This document shows, piece by piece, positions 1-5,314 of a stretch of 6,638 bases of DNA. Below the pieces are notes generated by a model. It was given only the letters and a program-made list of their open reading frames with translations, ran no database searches and was not told the DNA's origin. A program made the translations under genes and the position numbers. Positions within the stretch are counted from its first letter, which is position 1, and every line of letters starts with the position of its first letter. Location: contig JAFGJF010000151.1 in assembly GCA_016929205.1 (NCBI GenBank), forward strand, positions 1 to 6,638, in the 5' to 3' direction. This stretch comes from Anaerolineae bacterium (lineage in GTDB: Bacteria; Chloroflexota; Anaerolineae; JAFGEY01).

Positions 1-1
1 C

Positions 2-79
2 GAGGTCGCGTCAGAGGGGGAGCATATCCGTCTCACTCTGCCCAGGCTGGAACTTTTTGATCTGATCGAAATCACGTGA
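2..79 (+). CDS. 3' end of an unidentified gene (possibly a glycoside hydrolase)
   Basis: An open frame enters from the left edge and stops at TGA 77-79, giving 25 C-terminal residues that end LPRLELFDLIEIT. The alternation of hydrophobic and polar residues resembles the final beta strand of carbohydrate-active enzymes whose C-terminal beta-sandwich ends in a similar L-P-x-L-x-x-x-D-x-(I/V) pattern. That family assignment is a weak impression from a short tail, supported only by the sugar-type oxidoreductase at the other end of the window. The frame stays open to the window edge and its codons are GC-rich like the other genes. It stops 21-23 bases before the repeat region starting at 101-103, so the gene tail looks intact and the mobile region lies just outside it. 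Confidence 0.45.
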   Translation, partial: EVASEGEHIRLTLPRLELFDLIEIT

Positions 80-102
80 TCCGTCAAACGTCAATCTGTT
101 GT

Positions 103-136
103 GGAACACAACAACGAATTAAGAAAACAACGAATT
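103..136 (+). repeat. Left terminal repeat L1
   Basis: Bases 103-120 (GGAACACAACAACGAATT) are a perfect inverted copy of 6194-6211. Two copies of AACGAATT, at 113-120 and 129-136, are spaced by 16 bp. The same paired arrangement occurs at the other four element ends in this window, in direct or reverse-complement orientation. The pairing suggests a binding site for a dimeric protein at an element end; this is inference. Confidence 0.7.
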
Positions 137-180
137 GTGAGACCGCAAGTAGACAAATTGCTGCGTTTAGAGTTGAGCTA
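137..180 (+). pseudogene. Remnant of the GxxExxY gene start
   Basis: After a 4-base deletion that removes the position of the GTG start used at 5315, the frame at 155-180 reads KLLRLELSY-like residues. The intact gene downstream has RLLHPELSY there, and the DNA from ttgctg to gagttgagctac aligns without gaps. Only about a dozen codons are recognisable; the rest of the gene is absent and the sequence runs into the right-end repeat. It has no start codon and no plausible product, so it is dead. Confidence 0.5.
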
Positions 181-220
181 CCGGTTACTCAATTCGATAG
201 AGAAACCAAATACGCGAACC

Positions 221-260
221 TGACCAGGAATTCGTTTCATTCCCAATTCGTTCCAGTGTC
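221..260 (+). repeat. Right terminal repeat R1 of the relic element
   Basis: Bases 221-252 match 6170-6201 at 31 of 32 positions. The repeat contains AATTCGTT at 229-236 and 245-252, 16 bp apart, in the opposite orientation to L1. It is the first of two tandem right ends. Confidence 0.7.
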
Positions 261-279
261 CGGTCAGGATTGTAAACTT

Positions 280-316
280 GCAGGAATTCGGTCCATTTCC
301 AATTCGTTGTAGTGTC
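280..316 (+). repeat. Second right terminal repeat R2 (tandem copy of R1)
   Basis: This is an ungapped copy of 224-260 with 6 mismatches in 37 bases. Its paired words are AATTCGGT (285-292) and AATTCGTT (301-308), again with 16-bp spacing. The outer end (attcgttgtagtgt) is closer to the inverse of L1 than R1 is, so R2 may be the original outer terminus. Confidence 0.65.
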
Positions 317-329
317 TGTAGAATCAATC

Positions 330-358
330 TATACATTTTGTGCTGACCATGCTATAAT
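330..358 (+). promoter_or_regulatory. Extended -10 promoter for the NACHT-FGE target gene
   Basis: The extended -10 TGCTATAAT lies at 350-358, with a perfect TATAAT at 353-358. The hexamer TATACA at 330-335 matches 4 of 6 bases of the -35 consensus, and the spacing between hexamers is exactly 17 bp. Transcription would begin near 365, leaving a T-rich leader of about 60 bases before the ATG at 428. It sits immediately downstream of the R2 element end. Confidence 0.7.
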
Positions 359-417
359 CACATAGAAACCTTTTTTATCTTTACCCTTTGTATCTTTGTG
401 ACGCTTTTTTCTCCGCC

Positions 418-422
418 GGAGG
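418..422 (+). promoter_or_regulatory. Shine-Dalgarno GGAGG that fixes the target start
   Basis: GGAGG ends 5 bases before ATG 428. The in-frame GTG at 398, ten codons upstream, has no such site and would overlap the T-rich leader, so 428 is preferred. Confidence 0.75.
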
Positions 423-427
423 CTTTT

Positions 428-3382
428 ATGTCCCAAGACGATCCTCGCAATACGGTGCTCAAGACGCTGGGTAAGGCGCTGCTCGAAGCGATCAAGGATC
501 TGCATCCCATTTTCCGCTTCATCCTGGCCGTTTTCATCCTGATCGTCATTGTCGTCCTGCTTCAAGCCGTGATCCCAAAAGAGATGTTACTCTTGTTCTA
601 TCTGCTTCCCATCCTGGGGCTGCTCGGTTATGTATTTCTTGAGTGGCAGTTGTATCGACAAAAGCGCTTGGAGCAAAAGCCCAGCCACGATCCGCAATCG
701 CGGCCTGCAGAAACAGAACGAGCGCCAGAGCCTAAACAGCCTGCTCCAACTGATCCGGAGCCGTCCTCTCTCGACTGGTCGTCGGATCGAGATCATTATC
801 TGCGCCATCTGCAGACATCGTGCAACGTGCTGCACCTGCAATACATCGATCCCAACTCGCTCGAGTCGGAGGGCATGCGCCAGCGGGCGATGAATCTGAT
901 CGACGTGTATACGACGCTGGATGTCATAGGCTGGGTGCAGGTTCAAGAAGAAGAGGGGAAACCGGAGCGGCGGGCGCGGGCAAGCGAAAAGGGCATGCCC
1001 GTGCAAGAGCAGGAGGCGCGCCTGCGCACCGCCCTGGAAGCGGCGGCTGGAGAACGGCAGATGGTCCTGCTGGGCGATCCCGGTTCGGGCAAGTCGACTT
1101 TTGTCAAGCACCTCGCCCTGTGCCTGGCCAATGAGCTGCTCGATCAGCGTGGCGATTGGCTGCGCCGCCTGCAGCCGGCCTGGGTGCACGGCCCGCTCTT
1201 TCCGCTGCTCGTCGTTCTGCGCGATTTCAGCCTCAGCGAGCACTGCGACGGCAGCGCGGATGGCCTGTGGCGCTTCCTTGCCCTCCGCCTGGGCGCGTTT
1301 GCGCCCCACCTGCAGCGCAAGATGGCCCAGGAGGGCGGCGTGCTCGTCCTGTTCGATGGGTTGGACGAGGTCTCCGACGAGAGCGAGCGTACGCGCGTGC
1401 GTGACGCCGTGCGGGCCTTTGCCGAGCAGTATAACCACCGCCGCAACCGCTTCCTCGTGGCATGCCGTGTCTATGCCTACCAAGAGCGTCGCTGGCAGTT
1501 GCCGGAAACGTTTCCGGTCTTTACCCTGGCTCCCTTTAGCGACGAGCGCATCGACGCCTTTATCGACGCCTGGTATCACGAGGTGCAGCAACTGGCCTGG
1601 AAGAGCGAGACCGAGGCTGCCGGATTGGCCGGGCGGCTCAAGCAGGCTGCCCGGCAAAAAGGGTTGGTTGACCTGGCCCGCCGTCCCTTGTTGCTCACGG
1701 TCATGGCTTTGCTGCACACCACCCGCGGTCGCCTGCCCGACGACCGGGTCAAGCTCTATCATGAGACGGTGGAATTGCTGCTGGCCCGCTGGCAGGAGGC
1801 GCGCCTGGGCCTGGAAAACGAACTCGGCACGTTGGTGAACGTCGATCGTCTGGAGGAGGCGTTGGCCAAGGTGACCTTTGAGGCCCACCTGGGACAAAAA
1901 GATGCCGAAGGGATGGCCGATATTGCCGAAAAAGATCTGCGCGAGGCGCTGGCTGTCTGCTGCCCGGGCGAAAGCTGGGACCAGGCCGGCAAGTTGATCG
2001 CCTACATCAAGGAGCGGGCCGGGCTGCTGGTCGAGCGTGCGCCGCGTGTTTATACCTATCCCCACCGTACGTTCCAGGAGTACCTGGCCGCAGTGCACTT
2101 GTGCCGGCAACTGGGCTACCCGCAGCAAGCAGCGGCCTTGCTGCGTGAGAACCCGACCCAGTGGCGTGAGGTATTCTTGATGGCTGCGGGAATTGTGGCT
2201 CGTCTCAATCGTTTTCCCCACTTTGCCCTTCCTGCCGTGAAGGAATTGTGCCCGGCAGATCCGCCGCAGGCGGTCGCGGCGCGGCGGGAGACGGGCGATC
2301 AGGACTGGCGCGCTGCCTGGCATGCCGGCGAGGCGCTGCTCGAGATCGGCGTGGACGAAGCCCGGCGGGCCGATGCGCAGGTTGTCGATCGCGTTCGCGG
2401 CTGGCTGGTTGCCCTGGTCGAGCACGGCGCGCTGTCGCCGGTGGAGCGCGCGGCGGCTGGCAACGTTTTGTCTCAACTGGGCGACCCGCGTCCGGGTGTG
2501 GGCGTCTCCCCCTCGTCCGGGCGGGAGAGGGGGCCGGGGGGTGAGGGCATCCCCGACATCGTGTGGTGCGAGGTGCCGGCGGGCCCATTCCTGATGGGCA
2601 GCCTGGAAGACGACGGGGTAGCGGCCGGCGACGAAAAGCCGCAGCGCGAGGTCGATGTGGCGGCATTTATGATCGCTCGCTACCCGGTGACCAATGCCCA
2701 GTACGCGGCCTTTGTGGACGACGGCGGCTACACCGACCGCTGGCGTCGCTGCTGGACCGATGCCGGCTGGCAGTGGAAAGGCGAGCGGACCGGCCCGGAC
2801 ACGTGGGGCGGCGTCTACGACCTGCCCAATCACCCTGTGGTCATGGTCACCTGGTACGAGGCAGTGGCTTTTTGCCGTTGGCTGGAAGAAAAGTGCCAAG
2901 TTTCAGCCAAGTTGAACGTTTGGCGGGACGGCCAATCTGTGGCCTGCGATGTTCAACCCGAAACCTTGCGCGTCCGGCTGCCCACGGAGGTCGAGTGGGA
3001 AAAGGCGGCGCGGGGACCCGATGGGCGGACCTATCCCTGGGGAAATGAGATGAGTACAGACCAGGCCAATTATGGCGAGACAGGAATTGGCACGACGAGC
3101 GCGGTGGGGTGTTTCCCTGCCGGGGCCAGCCCGTACGGCGCGCTGGATATGAGCGGCAACATGTGGGAATGGTGTTCGACCAAATGGGAAAGCGACTATC
3201 GCGCCTACAAGGATGACAACGACCTGGCAGGCACGGATGCCCGCGTGCTGCGCGGCGGGGCGTTCAACGATCGGGCGTACGATGTCCGCTGTGCTTATCG
3301 GTTCTACTACGATCCCGATAACAGGCGCGGGGACGACGGGTTTCGTGTAGTTGTGTCTCCCGGCTTTCCCTCTGGCCGCTGA
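428..3382 (+). CDS. DGR target: membrane-anchored NACHT NTPase with variable FGE-fold C-terminus
   Basis: The product has 984 residues. Two TM helices (about 29-49 and 53-72) form a hairpin with basic residues after the second (R77, K79, R80), predicting a cytoplasmic C-terminus. A Pro/Glu-rich linker (about 83-112) and an alpha-helical segment follow. The NACHT module has Walker A GDPGSGKST at 216-224 and Walker B LVLFDGLDE at 306-314. YPHRTFQEYLAA (544-555) is the motif usual at the end of the winged-helix part of such STAND proteins. Residues about 556-690 are helical, ending in an ERAAAGNVLSQLGDPRPGV stretch. An FGE-sulfatase-like domain fills about 711-984, with [24 protein letters not shown] and a GFRVVVS tail; no FGE-type catalytic Cys pair is evident, so a binding scaffold is likelier than an enzyme. 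The VR covers residues 936-980. Inferred role: an NTP-switched intracellular sensor whose ligand surface is rewritten by the downstream DGR; the TM hairpin is an anchor or membrane effector. Confidence 0.93.
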   Translation: MSQDDPRNTVLKTLGKALLEAIKDLHPIFRFILAVFILIVIVVLLQAVIPKEMLLLFYLLPILGLLGYVFLEWQLYRQKRLEQKPSHDPQSRPAETERAPEPKQPAPTDPEPSSLDWSSDRDHYLRHLQTSCNVLHLQYIDPNSLESEGMRQRAMNLIDVYTTLDVIGWVQVQEEEGKPERRARASEKGMPVQEQEARLRTALEAAAGERQMVLLGDPGSGKSTFVKHLALCLANELLDQRGDWLRRLQPAWVHGPLFPLLVVLRDFSLSEHCDGSADGLWRFLALRLGAFAPHLQRKMAQEGGVLVLFDGLDEVSDESERTRVRDAVRAFAEQYNHRRNRFLVACRVYAYQERRWQLPETFPVFTLAPFSDERIDAFIDAWYHEVQQLAWKSETEAAGLAGRLKQAARQKGLVDLARRPLLLTVMALLHTTRGRLPDDRVKLYHETVELLLARWQEARLGLENELGTLVNVDRLEEALAKVTFEAHLGQKDAEGMADIAEKDLREALAVCCPGESWDQAGKLIAYIKERAGLLVERAPRVYTYPHRTFQEYLAAVHLCRQLGYPQQAAALLRENPTQWREVFLMAAGIVARLNRFPHFALPAVKELCPADPPQAVAARRETGDQDWRAAWHAGEALLEIGVDEARRADAQVVDRVRGWLVALVEHGALSPVERAAAGNVLSQLGDPRPGVGVSPSSGRERGPGGEGIPDIVWCEVPAGPFLMGSLEDDGVAAGDEKPQREVDVAAFMIARYPVTNAQYAAFVDDGGYTDRWRRCWTDAGWQWKGERTGPDTWGGVYDLPNHPVVMVTWYEAVAFCRWLEEKCQVSAKLNVWRDGQSVACDVQPETLRVRLPTEVEWEKAARGPDGRTYPWGNEMSTDQANYGETGIGTTSAVGCFPAGASPYGALDMSGNMWEWCSTKWESDYRAYKDDNDLAGTDARVLRGGAFNDRAYDVRCAYRFYYDPDNRRGDDGFRVVVSPGFPSGR
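2501..2548 (+). repeat. GC-rich palindromic segment forming an interdomain linker
   Basis: CCCCCTC (2508-2514) pairs with GAGGGGG (2527-2533) across a 12-base loop, and a G-rich tail follows. The reverse strand reads in one frame as LTPRPPLPPGRGG-like residues, a pattern I recognise from dispersed intergenic palindromes in many bacterial genomes. Here it is in frame and encodes the Gly/Ser/Arg/Pro linker (about residues 692-707) between the helical region and the FGE domain. Assignment to a known repeat family is from memory, not a search. Confidence 0.45.
3234..3365 (+). repeat. DGR variable repeat (VR)
   Basis: It aligns without gaps to the TR at 4940-5071 (constant offset 1706) with 19 substitutions, all at TR adenines. 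Non-adenine positions are identical throughout, and identity ends on both sides where non-A mismatches begin (3233 and 3366). Relative to the TR, residues change as N to D (four sites), N to Y (two), N to F, N to R, Q to R, R to G, D to A, D to G and H to P, plus E to T at the edge codon. The blocks [18 protein letters not shown] and GFRVVVS stay fixed. The conserved 3' block 3337-3359 contains a single adenine and probably serves the role of the IMH (initiation of mutagenic homing) sequence. Confidence 0.96.
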
Positions 3383-3396
3383 TCCCTCTGGCCTCT

Positions 3397-3419
3397 GGGC
3401 GCAAGCGCAGCTTGCGCCC
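3397..3419 (+). promoter_or_regulatory. Hairpin/cruciform downstream of the VR
   Basis: GGGCGCAAGC (3397-3406) and GCTTGCGCCC (3410-3419) form a perfect 10-bp stem with a 3-base loop, 31 bases after the VR and 14 after the stop codon. No T tract follows, which argues against a rho-independent terminator. In the Bordetella phage DGR a GC-rich hairpin just past the VR is needed for efficient retrohoming, and this one sits in the equivalent place. It is surrounded by four CCTCTGG copies (3369, 3385, 3392, 3419). Confidence 0.75.
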
Positions 3420-3448
3420 CTCTGGGGCTCTGATTGAGAGGACAAAGT

Positions 3449-4555
3449 ATGGATGCGGCATTATACAACCAGGTGTATGACTGGCACAACCTGCTGCTGG
3501 CTTATCGCAACGCCAGTCGGGGCAAGCGCGGCGGCGACCCGGCGGCGCGTTTTGAATACCGCCTGGAAGACAACCTGGTCGCGCTGCAAGACGAGTTGCG
3601 GGCAAAAACCTATCAGCCGGGCCGATACGCCAGTTTTTACATCCACGAACCCAAGCGCCGCCTGATCTCGGCCGCACCGTTCCGCGACCGGGTGGTGCAC
3701 CACGCATTGTGCAATGTGATCCAGCCGGTGTTCGAACGGTCGTTTATCCATGATAGCTATGCCAATCGCGTGGGCAAGGGCACCCACCGGGCGCTGGATC
3801 GGGCCCAGTATTTTGCCCGTTGCTATCAGTACGTGCTGTCTTGCGATGTCAAGCAGTTTTTCCCATCGATCGACCACGTTATTCTGCATCGAATCCTGGC
3901 CCGCAAAATCCATGACGACAGTGTGATGTGGTTGATCGACCGCATCCTGGAGAGCGGCGCCGGCGTGCTCAGCGAGGAATACGAGATGATCTACTTCCCC
4001 GGCGATGATCTTTTTGCCGCAAATCGGCCGCGTGGCCTGCCGATCGGCAATCTGACCAGCCAGTTCTGGGCCAACTGCTACCTGAACCCGTTCGACCATT
4101 TTGTCAAGCGCGAATTGCGTTGTAAGAGCTATGTGCGTTACGTGGACGACATGCTCTTGTTCGGCGACGACAAGGCGCAGTTGTGGGCCTGGCGCGAGGC
4201 TGTGATCGCCCGGCTGGCTGCTTTGCGTCTGACGATCCACGAGTGGTGCGCCCAGGTGCGGCCAGTCACGGCCGGATTTCCTTTCCTGGGTTTTGTCAGC
4301 TATCCGCACAAGCGGCGGCTCAAGCGGCGCAACGGGATCAATTACGCGCGCAAGTTCCGCGCCCTGGTGCGCGACTATGCTGCCGGTCGGCTGACGCTTG
4401 AACAACTCACCGCATCGGCGCGTGGCTGGGCCAATCACGCCCGCTACGGCGACACGATGAGCCTGCGCCGCGCTGTGCTGGGCAGCGTGCGGCTGCCGCC
4501 GGCACAGCCTGATGGCAGCGGGCAGCGCCGCTGGATGGAAGGGAGGCAGGCTTGA
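3449..4555 (+). CDS. DGR reverse transcriptase
   Basis: This 368-residue RT copies the TR RNA into adenine-mutated cDNA that replaces the VR. Visible motifs, in order, are the N-terminal helical part with PKRRLISAAPFRDRVVHHAL (about 68-87), the first catalytic Asp in SCDVKQFFPSID (131-142, D133), GLPIGNLTSQ (196-205; the IGxxxSQ form is typical of DGR and group II intron-type RTs), the catalytic YVDD (231-234), and GFPFLGF before the basic thumb region. Length and motif set fit a complete enzyme with no endonuclease or maturase domain. ATG 3449 follows GAGAGGA at suitable spacing; an in-frame TTG at 3434 is less likely. The stop codon overlaps the avd start, implying translational coupling. 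The gene lies 66 bases after the target gene in the same orientation. Confidence 0.95.
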   Translation: MDAALYNQVYDWHNLLLAYRNASRGKRGGDPAARFEYRLEDNLVALQDELRAKTYQPGRYASFYIHEPKRRLISAAPFRDRVVHHALCNVIQPVFERSFIHDSYANRVGKGTHRALDRAQYFARCYQYVLSCDVKQFFPSIDHVILHRILARKIHDDSVMWLIDRILESGAGVLSEEYEMIYFPGDDLFAANRPRGLPIGNLTSQFWANCYLNPFDHFVKRELRCKSYVRYVDDMLLFGDDKAQLWAWREAVIARLAALRLTIHEWCAQVRPVTAGFPFLGFVSYPHKRRLKRRNGINYARKFRALVRDYAAGRLTLEQLTASARGWANHARYGDTMSLRRAVLGSVRLPPAQPDGSGQRRWMEGRQA

Positions 4556-4905
4556 CGGCGACGCCGATTTTCCCCAAGACGTTCGATTTTGTGAGCTGGC
4601 TGCTGGCCGAGGCCGAGCGTTTTCCCCGTAGCCAACGGTTCTTCGTCACCAAGCGGCTGCTGGACGCGGCGCTCAATTTCCAGGAACTGTTGGTCGATGC
4701 CAACAATCAACGGGGGCGGGTACGGTTGAGAAAGCTCGACCTGGCCGATGCGGAGCTGGACAAGGTGCGGCTTTACCTGCGGCTGGCCTTTCGCTGGAAG
4801 TGGTTGAGTGAGGGACGGTATGGCCATGCCGCGCGCCAGGTGAGTGAGATCGGCAAGTTGCTGGGAGGATGGAAAAAACAGACAGGGCAGTCTCCTGCCG
4901 CTTGA
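4552..4905 (+). CDS. avd: DGR accessory variability determinant (four-helix bundle)
   Basis: This 117-residue, basic, helical protein has the pattern of the Avd/S23 four-helix-bundle family: RSQRFFVTKRLLDAALNFQE (26-45), an acidic-basic turn, then ADAELDKVRLYLRL and a conserved GKLLGGWKK near the C-terminus. Known Avd proteins form a pentameric barrel that binds the RT and TR RNA and is needed for mutagenic retrohoming. The start is TTG 4552 with GGGAGG at 4541-4546, five bases upstream; the protein has no internal Met, so no ATG alternative exists. TTGA overlaps the RT stop (4553-4555). A hairpin lies across the stop codon and the TR begins 35 bases after it. Confidence 0.92.
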   Translation: MTATPIFPKTFDFVSWLLAEAERFPRSQRFFVTKRLLDAALNFQELLVDANNQRGRVRLRKLDLADAELDKVRLYLRLAFRWKWLSEGRYGHAARQVSEIGKLLGGWKKQTGQSPAA

Positions 4906-4919
4906 GTCTTGGCGGCAGG
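4886..4919 (+). promoter_or_regulatory. Alternative hairpins across the avd stop codon, just before the TR
   Basis: CCTGCCGC (4894-4901) is perfectly complementary to GCGGCAGG (4912-4919) with a 10-base loop containing the avd stop. Part of the same strand, CTGCC (4895-4899), can instead pair with GGCAG (4886-4890). The two stems exclude each other. A ribosome terminating at 4903-4905 would cover the shared strand. Any regulatory role is inference. Confidence 0.4.
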
Positions 4920-5269
4920 TTATTGTTGGGACAGGCCGGAAAATGACCGCGTGCTGCGCGGCGGGGCGTTCAACAATCAAGCGAACAATGTCCGCTGTGC
5001 TTATCGGAACTACAACGATCCCGATAACAGGAACAGGAACAACGGGTTTCGTGTAGTTGTGTCTCACGACTCTCGCGTTTTCCCGGAAATGCCGGGCGAC
5101 ATGTGCTTCGTTGGAGCGCCGTTTCCCGACCGAGGGCGGAAAGCCGGCGCGGCCTGTTCCAGTCTTGGACATGCATAGTCAACTCTCCATGTCCATGCCA
5201 AATAGGCCAGGCCCGCTCCCTGTCTCGCGCTTGCGTTGAGGCTGGAGCGGGCGAGGGCCACTGGACAAG
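4906..5269 (+). ncRNA. Putative TR-containing RNA with structured 3' spacer
   Basis: This 364-base region without a gene holds the TR and about 200 bases of spacer. Possible stems in the spacer are CCCGG/CCGGG (5082-5086 with 5092-5096), TGGACATG/CATGTCCA (5166-5173 with 5188-5195) and GCCCGCTCC/GGAGCGGGC (5211-5219 with 5244-5252). In the Bordetella phage system RNA beyond the TR is required for cDNA priming, so these stems may be the functional spacer; the last could also end transcription, although no T run follows. The boundaries are guesses. Confidence 0.4.
4940..5071 (+). repeat. DGR template repeat (TR)
   Basis: This is the invariant donor copy matching the VR at 3234-3365 except at 19 of its 36 adenines. 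It lies in non-coding sequence after avd, on the same strand as the RT, and is presumably transcribed from the same operon. Read in the target frame it holds 11 Asn codons (AAC or AAT), nine of which have changed in the VR. No TR codon can become a stop by changing adenines alone. The 3' block 5043-5065 has one adenine, unchanged in the VR. The open frame running through the TR arises from its protein-coding origin and has no proper start, so it is not called as a gene. Confidence 0.95.
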
Positions 5270-5300
5270 ACACAACACCGAATTGAGAAAACAACGAATG
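5270..5300 (+). repeat. Left terminal repeat L2
   Basis: It matches L1 (106-135) with few differences and contains ACCGAATT (5277-5284) and AACGAATG (5293-5300) at the same 16-bp spacing. It lies 15 bases before the GxxExxY start codon. Confidence 0.65.
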
Positions 5301-5314
5301 GCGAGGCAGAGTAG

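Larger units (their letters stand above)
101..318 (+). mobile_element. Relic, internally deleted GxxExxY-type element (MITE-like)
   Basis: The left part (101-180) aligns with the left end of the intact element at 5270-5345: the same cacaac-start terminus, a matching spacer, and then the first codons of the GxxExxY gene. Similarity stops near 180, and from 221 the sequence matches the right end of the intact element (6170 onward; 31 of the 32 bases 221-252 are identical). The middle of the gene is missing. The right-end motif is present twice (224-260 and 280-316, 31 of 37 identical, 56-bp period), so the right side has been duplicated. The segment is non-coding and clearly more AT-rich than the genes around it. 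It is best read as a deletion derivative of the element, whose mobility is inferred and not known. Confidence 0.6.

Noticed and set aside
76..312. 78-codon open frame in the upstream region
   Set aside because: It overlaps the element termini in a different frame from the GxxExxY remnant, and shows no ribosome site or domain.
587..2899. 770-codon open frame on the minus strand
   Set aside because: It is antisense to the NACHT-FGE gene, a by-product of high GC in the third codon position. It has no recognisable domain, while the plus strand shows Walker A and B and FGE motifs.
3397..3419. Reading the post-VR stem as a rho-independent terminator
   Set aside because: No T run follows the stem, the RT starts only 30 bases later on the same strand, and the position fits a DGR target hairpin better.
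3461..4438. 325-codon open frame on the minus strand opposite the RT
   Set aside because: It is an antisense shadow of a clear RT with catalytic motifs. It has no family signature of its own.
4909..5178. Open frame through the TR that resembles the target C-terminus
   Set aside because: The likeness to the target protein is the TR itself. The frame starts on a TTG with no ribosome site and runs into unrelated spacer.
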